Below are positions 1 through 6,639 of a DNA stretch of 8,810 nucleotides, piece by piece. A program made the position numbers and the translations under genes. Below the pieces are notes generated by a model, which saw only the letters and a program-made list of their open reading frames with translations, ran no database searches and had not been told where the DNA came from. The stretch comes from Deltaproteobacteria bacterium (lineage in GTDB: Bacteria > Desulfobacterota > Desulfobacteria > Desulfobacterales > ETH-SRB1). Location: positions 1 through 8,810 of the forward strand of contig JAUWQK010000044.1 of assembly GCA_030611115.1 (NCBI GenBank), in the 5' to 3' direction. How positions within the stretch are numbered: the stretch's first letter is position 1; each line of letters begins with the position of its first letter.

Positions 1-887
1 CTGGTCTTGGCCAGAATTGTCGGTTTGCCTGGGCTTATGGAAATTCCATGGACCATAATATCTGAGCCCGGCAAAGAGGAAAGTACTTCTACCGTCAAAT
101 CTCGTGTTCCAACAGAACTGCCACCTGAAATCAAAACAATATCCGAATGAGCAATCGCAATAGAACACTTTTCTAAAAGAGCGTCAAAATCATCTTCTAC
201 GATTCCATAAGTGACAGGGATGCCGCCTGCTTCATGTACCAGGCTTGATAGAGTATAAGTATTTATATCGCGAATCCGGCCTTTGTCAGGTATATTATTT
301 ATTGGTACTATTTCATCTCCAGTAGAAATAATACCAATAACCGGTTTTTTATATACTTTTACTGAATCCTTGCCTAAAGCGGCAAGTAATCCTATTTCCT
401 GAGGCCTCAGCCTCTGGCCACACGAGAGTACATTATCACTTTTTTTAATATCTTCTCCTGTTGCTATTACATGCTGGCCAGGGGCAACACTTCTGTATAT
501 TTCAATAGTTGTTTTATCTATAATTTCCGTATATTCAACCATTATAATGCTGTCTGAACCATCGGACAACATTCCTCCTGTAGAAATTTTAGCAGCCTCG
601 CCGGAACCTATTGAAAAGCCGGCCGGTTTACCCATATCAATTGTACCTTTGACTGTCAGATATGCGGGATTTTCTTCAGTTGCGCCAAAGGTAGATGAAG
701 CTTTAACTGCATAGCCATCCATAGTAGAACGAGTAAAAGCAGGCAGGTTAATGTCGGAAACAATGTCAACAGCAAGGATTCTTTCAAACGCTTCATGCAG
801 CTCAATAAATTCAGTCCCGACATTGGGAAAGCCGGCAGAATATTTGAGTGTATGCTCTAAATCGGTTACTTTGAAAAACTCTTTCAT
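1..887 (-). CDS. moeA: Molybdopterin molybdenumtransferase MoeA, N-terminal 295 codons (3' end beyond window)
   Basis: MoeA acts in the cytoplasm in the last step of molybdenum cofactor synthesis, inserting molybdate into adenylylated molybdopterin. Reading the minus strand from the ATG at 885-887 gives an open frame to the window edge, beginning MKEFFKVTDLEHTLKY. The MoeA N-terminal signature PAFTRSTMDGYAV is at about residues 49-61. The MoCF-biosynthesis domain begins near residue 183 with VIGIISTGDE (TGDE about 189-192), has GGSSVGTRD at about 255-263 where E. coli MoeA has GGVSVGDYD, and reaches SPGKP at about 285-289. Full-length MoeA is about 400 residues, so roughly 110 or more are missing past base 1. 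There is no strong Shine-Dalgarno before the ATG; the upstream stretch is A/T-rich. The GGSSVGTRD variant is, from memory, common in clostridial and deltaproteobacterial MoeA. Family assignment is firm; which paralogue, or a fusion with a further C-terminal domain, cannot be judged. Confidence 0.93.
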   Translation of the reverse strand, partial: MKEFFKVTDLEHTLKYSAGFPNVGTEFIELHEAFERILAVDIVSDINLPAFTRSTMDGYAVKASSTFGATEENPAYLTVKGTIDMGKPAGFSIGSGEAAKISTGGMLSDGSDSIIMVEYTEIIDKTTIEIYRSVAPGQHVIATGEDIKKSDNVLSCGQRLRPQEIGLLAALGKDSVKVYKKPVIGIISTGDEIVPINNIPDKGRIRDINTYTLSSLVHEAGGIPVTYGIVEDDFDALLEKCSIAIAHSDIVLISGGSSVGTRDLTVEVLSSLPGSDIMVHGISISPGKPTILAKT

Positions 888-932
888 AATATGTTTTTTT
901 ATATTAGATTGGTATAAGAAAATAATATTCTA

Positions 933-1098
933 ACTACTCAGGTGGATAGGCTGAAGGCTGAAGGCTGTTAGGAAAAAGCGCATTTTGAAGCCATGTTTGG
1001 AGCAAGAATCAGATGTTTTCGCTAAAGTACGGCAATTGTGCTCTTCTGACCCCTTCAGCCTTCAGGCTAAACAGCTTCAGCCTGACTACATGAGTAGT
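933..1098. repeat. Intergenic element A: inverted repeat with period-7 (GGCTGAA-like) ends
   Basis: This fills most of the gap between moeA and the HEAT gene. The left arm 933-956 and the right arm 1075-1098 are inverted copies, matching at 20 of 24 positions (ACTACTCA...AGGCTGAAG). Just inside the left arm are heptamers GGCTGAA, GGCTGAA, GGCTGTT at 949-969. Inside the right arm is the complementary series TTCAGCC, TTCAGGC, TAAACAG at 1054-1074. The core, about 973-1050, shows no ORF or RNA feature. It resembles short tandem heptamer repeats known in some bacterial genomes; a larger RNA hairpin or a degenerate MITE is possible. The rest of the gap (888-932 and 1099-1107) shows nothing further. 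Confidence 0.7.
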
Positions 1099-1107
1099 CA
1101 CCAATCA

Positions 1108-1557
1108 TCAATCATAAATCTTCCTTAAAGCTTCTCTTGCGGCATCTCTTACTTCATCATGGTATATCCCGCTGTATAATATGTTTTCCAGCTCAGGAAC
1201 TATTTCGATATTTCCGGTTTCTCCCAGAATATATATAATATCGCCCTTAATCCGGTCCTCAACACTTTGGAACCGCTCCCACAGGGGATTAATAACCTGA
1301 CCGGCCAGTGCGTTATTCTTCTCAACAATATATTCGAATGCCACCATTGCACCAAGACGAACAGGCCATTTTTCATGAATAAGTGTATTAATAAAGGCTG
1401 GAAAAATAGAGTTATGGTCAAGCATCATTTCTGCTACCTGATCGGCATTACCTTCTTTTAACAAGCTGATAATTGATGAGGTACTAAGATTGGAAGGATT
1501 GCGGTTAAGTATTATCTCAACTATTTCGTTAAGATTTGTAGTGCCGGTCCATCGAAA
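1108..1557 (-). pseudogene. HEAT-repeat protein fragment, N-terminal part lost
   Basis: The minus-strand frame ending at 1108 codes from FRWTGTTNLNEIVE onward for about 149 coherent residues of alpha-helical HEAT-like repeats: AEMMLDHNSIFPAFINTL, HEKWPVRLGAMVAFEYI, RIKGDIIYILGETGNIEIV, EVRDAAREALRKI. From memory, this block (FRWTG, then a HEAT domain with WPVRLGAM and KGDIIY-LGE) is found behind a thioredoxin-like domain in deltaproteobacterial proteins; this was not checked. Upstream of base 1557 the frame continues to a TTG at 1710 but encodes an incoherent, Cys/Gln/Ser-rich stretch. No good ribosome binding site precedes the TTG, or the ATG at 1695. In the next frame, 1628 downward reads MDFFAKVKILSLIFVKSYPH, which could be a remnant of a thioredoxin-like beta strand, but this is weak. 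I therefore call a 5'-truncated pseudogene. A shortened but functional HEAT protein remains possible. Confidence 0.6.
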
Positions 1558-1696
1558 GTTTTCGAGCTGTGCGGGTAAGATTTGACAAATATAAGGCTGA
1601 GAATTTTGACTTTGGCAAAAAAATCCATCAGAATGAAAAAGTAGTAGACATTTACCTCTGTATTTGAGATGGTTAGCTCCCAAGCTATCACTCATT

Positions 1697-1704
1697 AAAG
1701 GAGG
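1697..1704 (+). promoter_or_regulatory. Shine-Dalgarno site of the 1710 gene
   Basis: AAAGGAGG is an essentially perfect anti-16S match. It ends five bases before the ATG at 1710 and fixes that start. It also makes a divergent TTG start for the HEAT gene at the same base unlikely. Confidence 0.75.
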
Positions 1705-1709
1705 CAACA

Positions 1710-1910
1710 ATGTCTAAGTACAAGATCAAAGTTCATGTAGAGTTGGTTGAATGTGATGATGCTGTTAATCATGAGCTGATAAAAAATAATGATGGAAGTT
1801 TCTCGATGGCAATAAGCGAGCAAGATGCGGTTAGCATTGATATGTGTGAAAAATCCGTATTACAAACTGCTTACCCTACAATACGTGCAATGTCATTCAA
1901 AATAATATGA
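1710..1910 (+). CDS. Small protein of unknown function, probably truncated at its C-terminus
   Basis: This 66-residue ORF has the best ribosome binding site in the window (AAAGGAGG, spacing five). It starts MSKYKIKVHVELVECDD and is acidic, with no membrane segment or signal peptide. The segment ISEQDAVSIDMCEKSVLQTAYPTIR looks like a conserved domain; I have a loose memory of similar N-terminal segments in transposase-associated proteins but cannot name a family, so no function is given. The last residues (AMSFKII) and the TGA stop lie inside the 14-base inverted repeat and the first bases of the adjacent insertion sequence. The natural C-terminus therefore was probably lost and replaced by codons from the element. 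It is convergent with the truncated DUF294 gene on the far side of the element. The strong RBS and sensible amino-acid composition argue for a real coding origin. Confidence 0.6.
   Translation: MSKYKIKVHVELVECDDAVNHELIKNNDGSFSMAISEQDAVSIDMCEKSVLQTAYPTIRAMSFKII
1887..1900 (+). repeat. Left 14-bp terminal inverted repeat of the insertion sequence
   Basis: GCAATGTCATTCAA is identical to the minus strand of 4430-4443. A 14-base match between two short flanks is very unlikely by chance. In the small + gene it is read as codons Ala-Met-Ser-Phe. Confidence 0.65.
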
Positions 1911-1961
1911 TATTTCAACTCAGTTATTTCAAGTAGTTACACTTGATGAATATATAAAATT

Positions 1962-1997
1962 CATACACCAGTAAAAATAAAACAGTGGTGGTGTATG
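1962..1997. repeat. Subterminal palindrome of the insertion sequence
   Basis: CATACACCA at 1962-1970 and TGGTGTATG at 1989-1997 form a perfect 9-base-pair stem around an 18-base A-rich loop, just after the transposase stop codon. The 8-base core TGGTGTAT recurs at 4338-4345 near the other end. This suggests transposase binding sites or a structured end. There is no T-run on the transposase strand that would make it a canonical intrinsic terminator. Confidence 0.5.
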
Positions 1998-2004
1998 GAT
2001 TTAT

Positions 2005-4302
2005 TTAAACAAGACTGTTTTCTGCTAGTTTTAATATCTGTTTTCCGGTTGCTTTTTGCCATTTGTTGATTCTTCGGTTGCTCTTGCGGATCGACTTTCG
2101 CCCATCTCTATATTTGTATGATCCCCGTATTGCTCTCTCATTATTTTTTTTCAGCAAAGACGATAGTTGTTTACTATCGCTTGCAATCACAGGCTCGACA
2201 ATTCTCAGTAGATTGTCCAGTTGACCTTTAAAGTTGACTTTTCTCTTTCTTTCGAATGAACAGTTGAAAGTCTCATTTTCATCTAATAGTTCCTCAGCAT
2301 AATTTGTCATAATTCTGTTTAAAGTCAGAATGCCAAGTGCGGCAAATAGCTCTTGCTTAATAAATTCTTCACACCTTCCGTGAAATTCAATTCCGTCAAG
2401 GTGAGTTTTTAGTGTCTTATAAAGTTCTTCATGCCCCCAACGAGCGTGGTAAGCCTCGGAATAGTCTGAGATAGTAATGTTTTTGTCGATAATCGTTGAT
2501 CCAATGTAATAGGTTTTATTGCCGATCCGGTACTTCATCATTCTAAGTGGGTAGAACTCCAATTTTTCAATTTCAGGATGCTTTTTCTTGATGTTGGAGA
2601 AAGTTTTTTTAGATGGCCCAATCTCTGTCGTATTATCATCTCTACTTCCTTTAATGAACTCATTGATTTGTTTGAAGCTCTGTTTTTTAAGTCGAAAAAC
2701 AGCATCAATATTGAGTCGGTTATGCCAATATAACAATGCATAGCTTATGTAGCCACGATCATAAATCACCACATCACCTGGCTTTAGTGCTTTTAGGTGT
2801 GTGATCGCTTCGCTCTGTTCGTCCATAGTATTTGAAAAAGTAACGTCGTAGGTAACTTTGACTTTCAATCTATAAATACAACTAAGAAGACCTTGAGGGT
2901 AGAATGCATGTTTGCAGGGAAGCCTGTATTTGCCTTTATCTTCATTCATAGTTTCTCGAGGAAGGTTAATCTTGCTACCATCTACGGCAAAAACCCTTCT
3001 ACCTTTCCAAAGGTAATCTTCGCGTTTGTCGATGTGTTGCTCGTAAATGCCGAGGGCTCTTGTGTTGATCTCTTTGAACGTGTTCGCCCTAAACCTCTTT
3101 CTCGCTTCACAAAATGTTGTAGGCAAGAGTTTTTGTTTAAATGAAAGTTTGATGCCGTGTGTATTTGCATTATCAATAAGATCGCAGAGTATTGAATCAT
3201 ATGAACGAAAGTTGTTTGCAAAAACTATTCTATAAATCGCAAGGATCATGGTCAGAGCGTTTACTTGTCTTGATTGCTTCAGTTCTTCAGTATCAATTCG
3301 CTTACAGATTAGTACGATTTCGTATTGAATTTTTTCCCACAGGTCAAGCTCTTCCCGGTTACTTTGAAATTTCTTTAAGCAATTATCAAGATGGTTGGCA
3401 GGACGCTTTTTATGTAAAGTTTTTGGTTTAAATTTACCGCAGAGAAGTTGCTTATAATTTGGATCCAGAGGAAAAATATAGATATCTTTTTTAACTTGTT
3501 TTTCCTTCGGTAAAGAAATGCTATTGAGTCGATAGTTTCCTGAAGACTGTCCAATCCGGATAAAATTTGCGGATTTATACATTGCACCTGTAAATCGACC
3601 AGGATCCACGTAGGTTTCTACTAATAGGGGCTTAAAGTTAAATTTAAGTTCCCAATCATTGGCAACATTTGAAAGCGCTATCGACAAGCTTTTTGAACCT
3701 AGGTTCTGAATTTTTATCCAAGGCAAAATCAGCATGCGGTTATTATTAAGAATCCAATTTAGACTTTGAACTCGTTGTTCATCAGACCATCCTATCCATT
3801 TATCACGGTCCTTCTGCCGGTAAGTAGTACTGCAGGTAAAAGAAATACAGCCAACCGGATTTAACACGCCATTGAAATGTATAAAATATTTAATACTTGA
3901 GCCAAACATCTTTTTATAACCCAAGTAATGGTAGCGTTGTACCAAATCGTTCCATTCTTCGCATTGATCTCCTTTAGTTATCTGCTTAAGGAAGACCTGA
4001 TAATCTTTAACGCTCCCCTTGATATTTGCCTTGTCCGTAATGTCAAAAAGGTCTTCCTCCTTCTCAGGTGGCTTTGGTTTATGCTCTCGCTTCTCAAGTG
4101 GTTTTAGCTTAACTTCACCCTGTTTTTCCAACTTGTTCAGTAAACTCAGACAAGAATTTACCTTCAGAGATCCAGCAGGTGTTTTCCATTCAAGATTCTC
4201 ACAGATAGTATTTGCAAGTGTTCTGCGTGATAAATTGGGGTAGTATTCTGTATAAGTAATGATCTCCTGAATCTTAGCATGATCCATATTAATATTTGCC
4301 AT
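2005..4302 (-). CDS. Transposase: N-terminal DUF4338 (DruA-like) region fused to an IS4-family DDE domain
   Basis: The protein has 765 residues. Residues 7-65 look like a winged-helix segment (SRRTLANTICENLEW...LLNKLEKQGEVKL), followed by a charged Lys/Glu/Pro linker at 66-90. Residues about 110-260 carry the DUF4338 pattern: RYHYLGYK (123-130), RDKWIGW (166-172), NNRMLILPW (187-195), NDWELKFNFKPLLVETYVDPGRF (215-237), and then GQSSGNYR (251-258). The IS4-type catalytic core follows: D441 in VFAVDGSK, D515 in VIYDRGY, and E625 in the motif Y618-R621-E625-K632 (Y-2-R-3-E-6-K), which fits the IS4 consensus exactly. The basic C-terminus may bind DNA. The frame is intact with all catalytic residues, so the enzyme is probably active or recently so. 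It starts at ATG 4302 with AAAGGG upstream. DUF4338 is the domain of DruA, the marker protein of Druantia phage defence; here it probably assists DNA recognition. IS4 assignment is firm, the DUF4338 call strong from motifs. Confidence 0.93.
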   Translation of the reverse strand: MANINMDHAKIQEIITYTEYYPNLSRRTLANTICENLEWKTPAGSLKVNSCLSLLNKLEKQGEVKLKPLEKREHKPKPPEKEEDLFDITDKANIKGSVKDYQVFLKQITKGDQCEEWNDLVQRYHYLGYKKMFGSSIKYFIHFNGVLNPVGCISFTCSTTYRQKDRDKWIGWSDEQRVQSLNWILNNNRMLILPWIKIQNLGSKSLSIALSNVANDWELKFNFKPLLVETYVDPGRFTGAMYKSANFIRIGQSSGNYRLNSISLPKEKQVKKDIYIFPLDPNYKQLLCGKFKPKTLHKKRPANHLDNCLKKFQSNREELDLWEKIQYEIVLICKRIDTEELKQSRQVNALTMILAIYRIVFANNFRSYDSILCDLIDNANTHGIKLSFKQKLLPTTFCEARKRFRANTFKEINTRALGIYEQHIDKREDYLWKGRRVFAVDGSKINLPRETMNEDKGKYRLPCKHAFYPQGLLSCIYRLKVKVTYDVTFSNTMDEQSEAITHLKALKPGDVVIYDRGYISYALLYWHNRLNIDAVFRLKKQSFKQINEFIKGSRDDNTTEIGPSKKTFSNIKKKHPEIEKLEFYPLRMMKYRIGNKTYYIGSTIIDKNITISDYSEAYHARWGHEELYKTLKTHLDGIEFHGRCEEFIKQELFAALGILTLNRIMTNYAEELLDENETFNCSFERKRKVNFKGQLDNLLRIVEPVIASDSKQLSSLLKKNNERAIRGSYKYRDGRKSIRKSNRRINKWQKATGKQILKLAENSLV

Positions 4303-4337
4303 TTTTTAACCCTTTGCAGTTTTCCCTTGGGAAGCAG

Positions 4338-4345
4338 TGGTGTAT
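4338..4345. repeat. 8-bp motif matching the left subterminal palindrome
   Basis: TGGTGTAT here is the reverse complement of ATACACCA at 1963-1970 and lies 36-43 bases upstream of the transposase start. It may be a subterminal binding site. At eight bases the match alone is not strong. Confidence 0.35.
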
Positions 4346-4424
4346 TATTAGGGTCTCATAGCAAAGCAAAAAAGTCAAGCAGAAAATTTAGACTATGATT
4401 TCAGAAAGATAACCCGAAAAAAAT

Positions 4425-5873
4425 TCAAATTGAATGACATTGCGCCTGTAAGGGGGGGCGAAAATCGAAAAAGATTGTACAGTTTCTCAGGTCTTCAGGC
4501 GATGCTTCGTTGATCCATGATGAAAAATAATGCCTCCAAACTGTTTCCGGCTGGCACCATCGTGGGTTGCTGGCCATAATATCTCCTTTGCATAGCGGAA
4601 AGCCACAGATTTCCAGGCTGGAAACAACACCTTGAGCTAAACGAAGAAAGTACTTGTGGATATCCTGATCTGAGCCAGGCTCCGGATCCGAATAAATGAT
4701 AGCATTATCCTGATCTGTTCTCAGTGTTTGCTCTTTGCGGCCCTCACTGCCCAGAGCAAGCCAGCAGTAGGAAACAGGCGGAGGCCATATGCCTTCTTCA
4801 CGCAGGGCTTCTTCTGTCAAGGCGATGATCTTTCGTGTCAGGTGGTCATTGCATTCAGAAACAACGGCTGCGATCTCTTTTGAGGATGCACCGGAGCTGA
4901 GAAGTCTCTTGACCATTTGGTCCATGGCATTAACCAGCCGTGCAACCCCTTGAACGGTTGTCTGCTTTTGAATGTCATTGATTACAGCAAGGGGATTAGA
5001 TCCCTGGAGTATGATCAGGTCATGCTGCGAAATAATGCCTGAAAGCGACTTTCCCTTAACAACACAGATATGATGACAATTAAACCGCGCCATCTTAAAA
5101 AGGACGTTGAAACATAGTTCCTCTGGAGCAACGGAAAAAACAGGTGCGCTCATGATCGTTCTGATTGGTTCAGATCCTGTCTTTCCTGTTGCAAGGATTC
5201 GATTTGTCATGTCGCTTTTGGTAACAATCCCCAGAGGGCAATTCCGGGCATCAACCACAACAACAGAACCAACTCCCTCACGGGCCATCAATTTGGCCAC
5301 AAAAGAGGCTTCCTGATAAGGTAAGCATGTTACTGGTTTCTGTTTGACCAGGTCGCCGGCCGTGACATTGAACAGGTAGTCGTCTGATCGGAAAACCACT
5401 GTGTCCGATACCCCGCGAGGCGCAAAAATACCTGTCCGTGCCTTTTTCAGCCGGTACGCAAGCTTGGACAACCGGATGGCAAAATATTCGTGAAACCCTG
5501 CATGGTTTTGCATCAGCTCATCAAAAGTCTCCCTGGAAAGTAAATAACATACCGTATCTTCGTATGCCCGGACATTGAATTCAGGGCCTGTCCTGTTGAT
5601 AAGGGAAGCGCTTCCGAAAAAATCGTTCTCGGCTTTATAGTCCAGGAGGATATCCACACCATCTTTGCGAACAGTTTTCTCCACTGCGCCGGTCTGAATA
5701 ATATAGAGATAATCACACGGAGAGCCATCCTGCTCAAGGATTAAGCTCTCTCTGGGGAAATAATCAATTGATATCTTTTGGGGAAGGCCGCCTAAAACTT
5801 CCTGGGGAAGCTCATTAAAAGGAACAATGCCGCGAAGAAACTCAATAATTTTGTTGTAAGGAATCTCAACCAT
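4425..5873 (-). pseudogene. cNMP-binding / CBS-pair / DUF294 nucleotidyltransferase-like protein, 3'-truncated by the insertion sequence
   Basis: The reading frame gives 482 residues. A cyclic-nucleotide-binding fold is at about 12-140 (FGSASL at 86-91), a CBS-domain pair at about 175-290 (GIVTKSDMTNRI, GIISQHDLIIL), then the DUF294 region with the nucleotidyltransferase-like motif LALGSEGRKEQTLRTDQDNA at 372-391 (D387 and D389 as candidate metal ligands). Family proteins usually continue past the FFDFRP motif (469-473 here) with a C-terminal DUF294_C domain, reaching about 620 residues. Here coherent sequence ends at RPP, then LQAQCHSI comes from the insertion-sequence end. A C7 tract lies at the break (4452-4458), but neither alternative frame restores the family sequence, so this is a replaced end, not a simple frameshift. 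The start ATG at 5873 overlaps the upstream TPR gene by eight bases, suggesting translational coupling. The GlnD-like domain is largely complete, so residual function cannot be excluded. Confidence 0.85.
4430..4443 (-). repeat. Right 14-bp terminal inverted repeat of the insertion sequence
   Basis: The reverse complement of this stretch is GCAATGTCATTCAA, identical to 1887-1900. The DUF294 gene reads into it in a different frame (Gln-Cys-His-Ser) and stops at a TGA at 4425-4427 inside the element. Confidence 0.65.
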
Positions 5874-6402
5874 TTTCTGTTGTTAGCATTTCCTCCAAAA
5901 ATTTAACTCTTTCTCGCAAATCCGGGGTTTTGGGTTTATTATGAAGAAACCTTTCCATGAAACCAGGCCCTTTCCCCACTTCAGAGTCAATGGCTAATGC
6001 CGTTTGGTAGTCGGAAAGGGCATCTTTGTGTCTGCCCAAATGATCGTATGCAATGCCGCGATTTGCATACGCAATGGCAAGTGTCCTGTCGTTTTGGATC
6101 GCCCTTGTAAAATCGACAACAGCTTTCTTGTAATGCTCCAGGCAGATATAAGCAATACCCCGTGTCAGATAGCCCTCAGCCTTTTCAGGCTCCCTGGAAA
6201 CAGCCTCTGTAAAAAGATCGGTCGCCTTTTGGTACTTCTTTTTTTCCAGAAGACGATTGCCGTCAAGCAAAAGAGCCCGATAAACCTTTTCGCGCTGGTC
6301 TATCGGGCTGTTTTGCTCATTGCATCCAGGGCTGAGGCATACAACTACTGTCAGGGCGATAACACTCAAAATATTCATTATCAGGTTAGTGGTTCGCTCC
6401 AT
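5866..6402 (-). CDS. TPR-repeat lipoprotein
   Basis: The protein has 178 residues from the ATG at 6400-6402. The N-terminus MERTTNLIMNILSVIALTVVVCLSPGC has a charged start, a hydrophobic core and a lipobox-like end with Cys27 as the likely lipidated residue; SPG before the Cys is a loose lipobox. Three TPR units follow at about 40-73, 74-107 and 108-141 (EKKKYQKATDLFTEAVSREP, LEHYKKAVVDFTRAIQND, LGRHKDALSDYQTALAID). A membrane-anchored adaptor for protein-protein contacts is the likely role; no partner can be named. I chose this ATG because AAGGGTGAGGAG precedes it. A GTG at 6417, five codons upstream and in frame, has no ribosome binding site. The stop overlaps the DUF294 start by eight bases (ATGGTTGA), so the two genes are an operon and may have worked together in signalling before the partner was truncated. 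Confidence 0.85.
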   Translation of the reverse strand: MERTTNLIMNILSVIALTVVVCLSPGCNEQNSPIDQREKVYRALLLDGNRLLEKKKYQKATDLFTEAVSREPEKAEGYLTRGIAYICLEHYKKAVVDFTRAIQNDRTLAIAYANRGIAYDHLGRHKDALSDYQTALAIDSEVGKGPGFMERFLHNKPKTPDLRERVKFLEEMLTTENG

Positions 6403-6419
6403 CTCCTCACCCTTCACAA

Positions 6420-6639
6420 GTAAGCGTTCACGGTTGTCGGTTCACAGTTTTTCCAATGAACTATGCAACGAGTGAAGCTTGTTTGATATTGATCTCAACA
6501 AACACCGCAACCTCACATGAAATACAAACTTAAGTTCTCACACTTGCCTGCCGCTGGCAGGACTGAGCCTCTTGCTTCTTTGTCAGCCTCTGGCAGATAT
6601 GTTTTGATCAACCGTTAACTGTTAACCGTGAACGGTTAC
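6420..6639. repeat. Intergenic element B: inverted repeat with period-7 (CGGTTCA-like) ends
   Basis: The left end 6420-6447 reads in heptamers GTAAGCG, TTCACGG, TTGTCGG, TTCACAG. The right end 6612-6639, on the opposite strand, reads GTAACCG, TTCACGG, TTAACAG, TTAACGG. Aligned in register they match at 22 of 28 positions. The core contains a 6-base-pair hairpin, CCTGCC/GGCAGG with loop GCT, at 6547-6561, and a related half (CCTCTGGCAG) near 6587-6596. No ORF or clear promoter was seen in the core, although the TPR operon promoter should lie in or near it. The right end overlaps the last codons of the YkgJ gene and provides its stop. The organisation matches element A at 933-1098 with a different heptamer. 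Confidence 0.7.

Larger units (their letters stand above)
1887..4443. mobile_element. Insertion sequence with DUF4338(DruA-like)-IS4 transposase, about 2.56 kb
   Basis: The element holds one transposase gene (2005-4302, minus strand) with about 118 and 141 bases outside it. The proposed ends are GCAATGTCATTCAA at 1887-1900 and its exact reverse complement at 4430-4443. Slightly further out, CCCTACA (1874-1880) and TGTAAGGG (4447-4454) could extend the repeats imperfectly, giving 1874-4454. Support for the ends: the flanking genes stop making family sense at exactly these places and use stop codons just inside them. No target-site duplication is visible. Inside lie a short palindrome at 1962-1997 and a related 8-base motif at 4338-4345, which are an alternative but weaker choice of ends. 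Confidence 0.72.

Noticed and set aside
751..933. A 60-residue plus-strand ORF
   Set aside because: It lies mostly antisense to the 5' part of moeA, has no family resemblance, and is a shadow frame.
949..1082. A CRISPR-like array in the heptamer repeats
   Set aside because: The repeat unit is seven bases, directly abutting, with no spacers and inverted copies at the far end.
2893..3431. Several overlapping plus- and minus-strand ORFs of 60-83 residues
   Set aside because: All are shadows within the intact transposase frame and have no independent start signals or domains.
2005..4302. A Druantia phage-defence locus, because of the DruA-like domain
   Set aside because: The domain is fused to a full IS4 transposase inside an element with inverted ends, and no other Druantia genes are nearby.
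1963..4345. ATACACCA/TGGTGTAT as the true ends of the insertion sequence
   Set aside because: Only eight bases match. The 14-base repeat further out coincides with the loss of family sequence in both flanking genes and is the better choice.
4332..4380. TTGACT and TAATAAT upstream of the transposase as a sigma-70 promoter
   Set aside because: The spacing is about 22 bases, too long for a normal promoter.
4452..4458. A simple frameshift in the C7 tract explaining the short DUF294 protein
   Set aside because: Both alternative frames after the tract fail to give the expected family sequence, and the element's inverted repeat follows within nine bases.
6004..6423. A 139-residue plus-strand ORF
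   Set aside because: It lies opposite the TPR lipoprotein gene, which has clear TPR repeats, a lipid-attachment Cys and an operon partner. The plus frame is a Cys-rich shadow.
6547..6561. CCTGCC-GCT-GGCAGG hairpin as an intrinsic terminator
   Set aside because: The stem is only six pairs, with no T-run on either side. It is better left as part of the repeat element's core.
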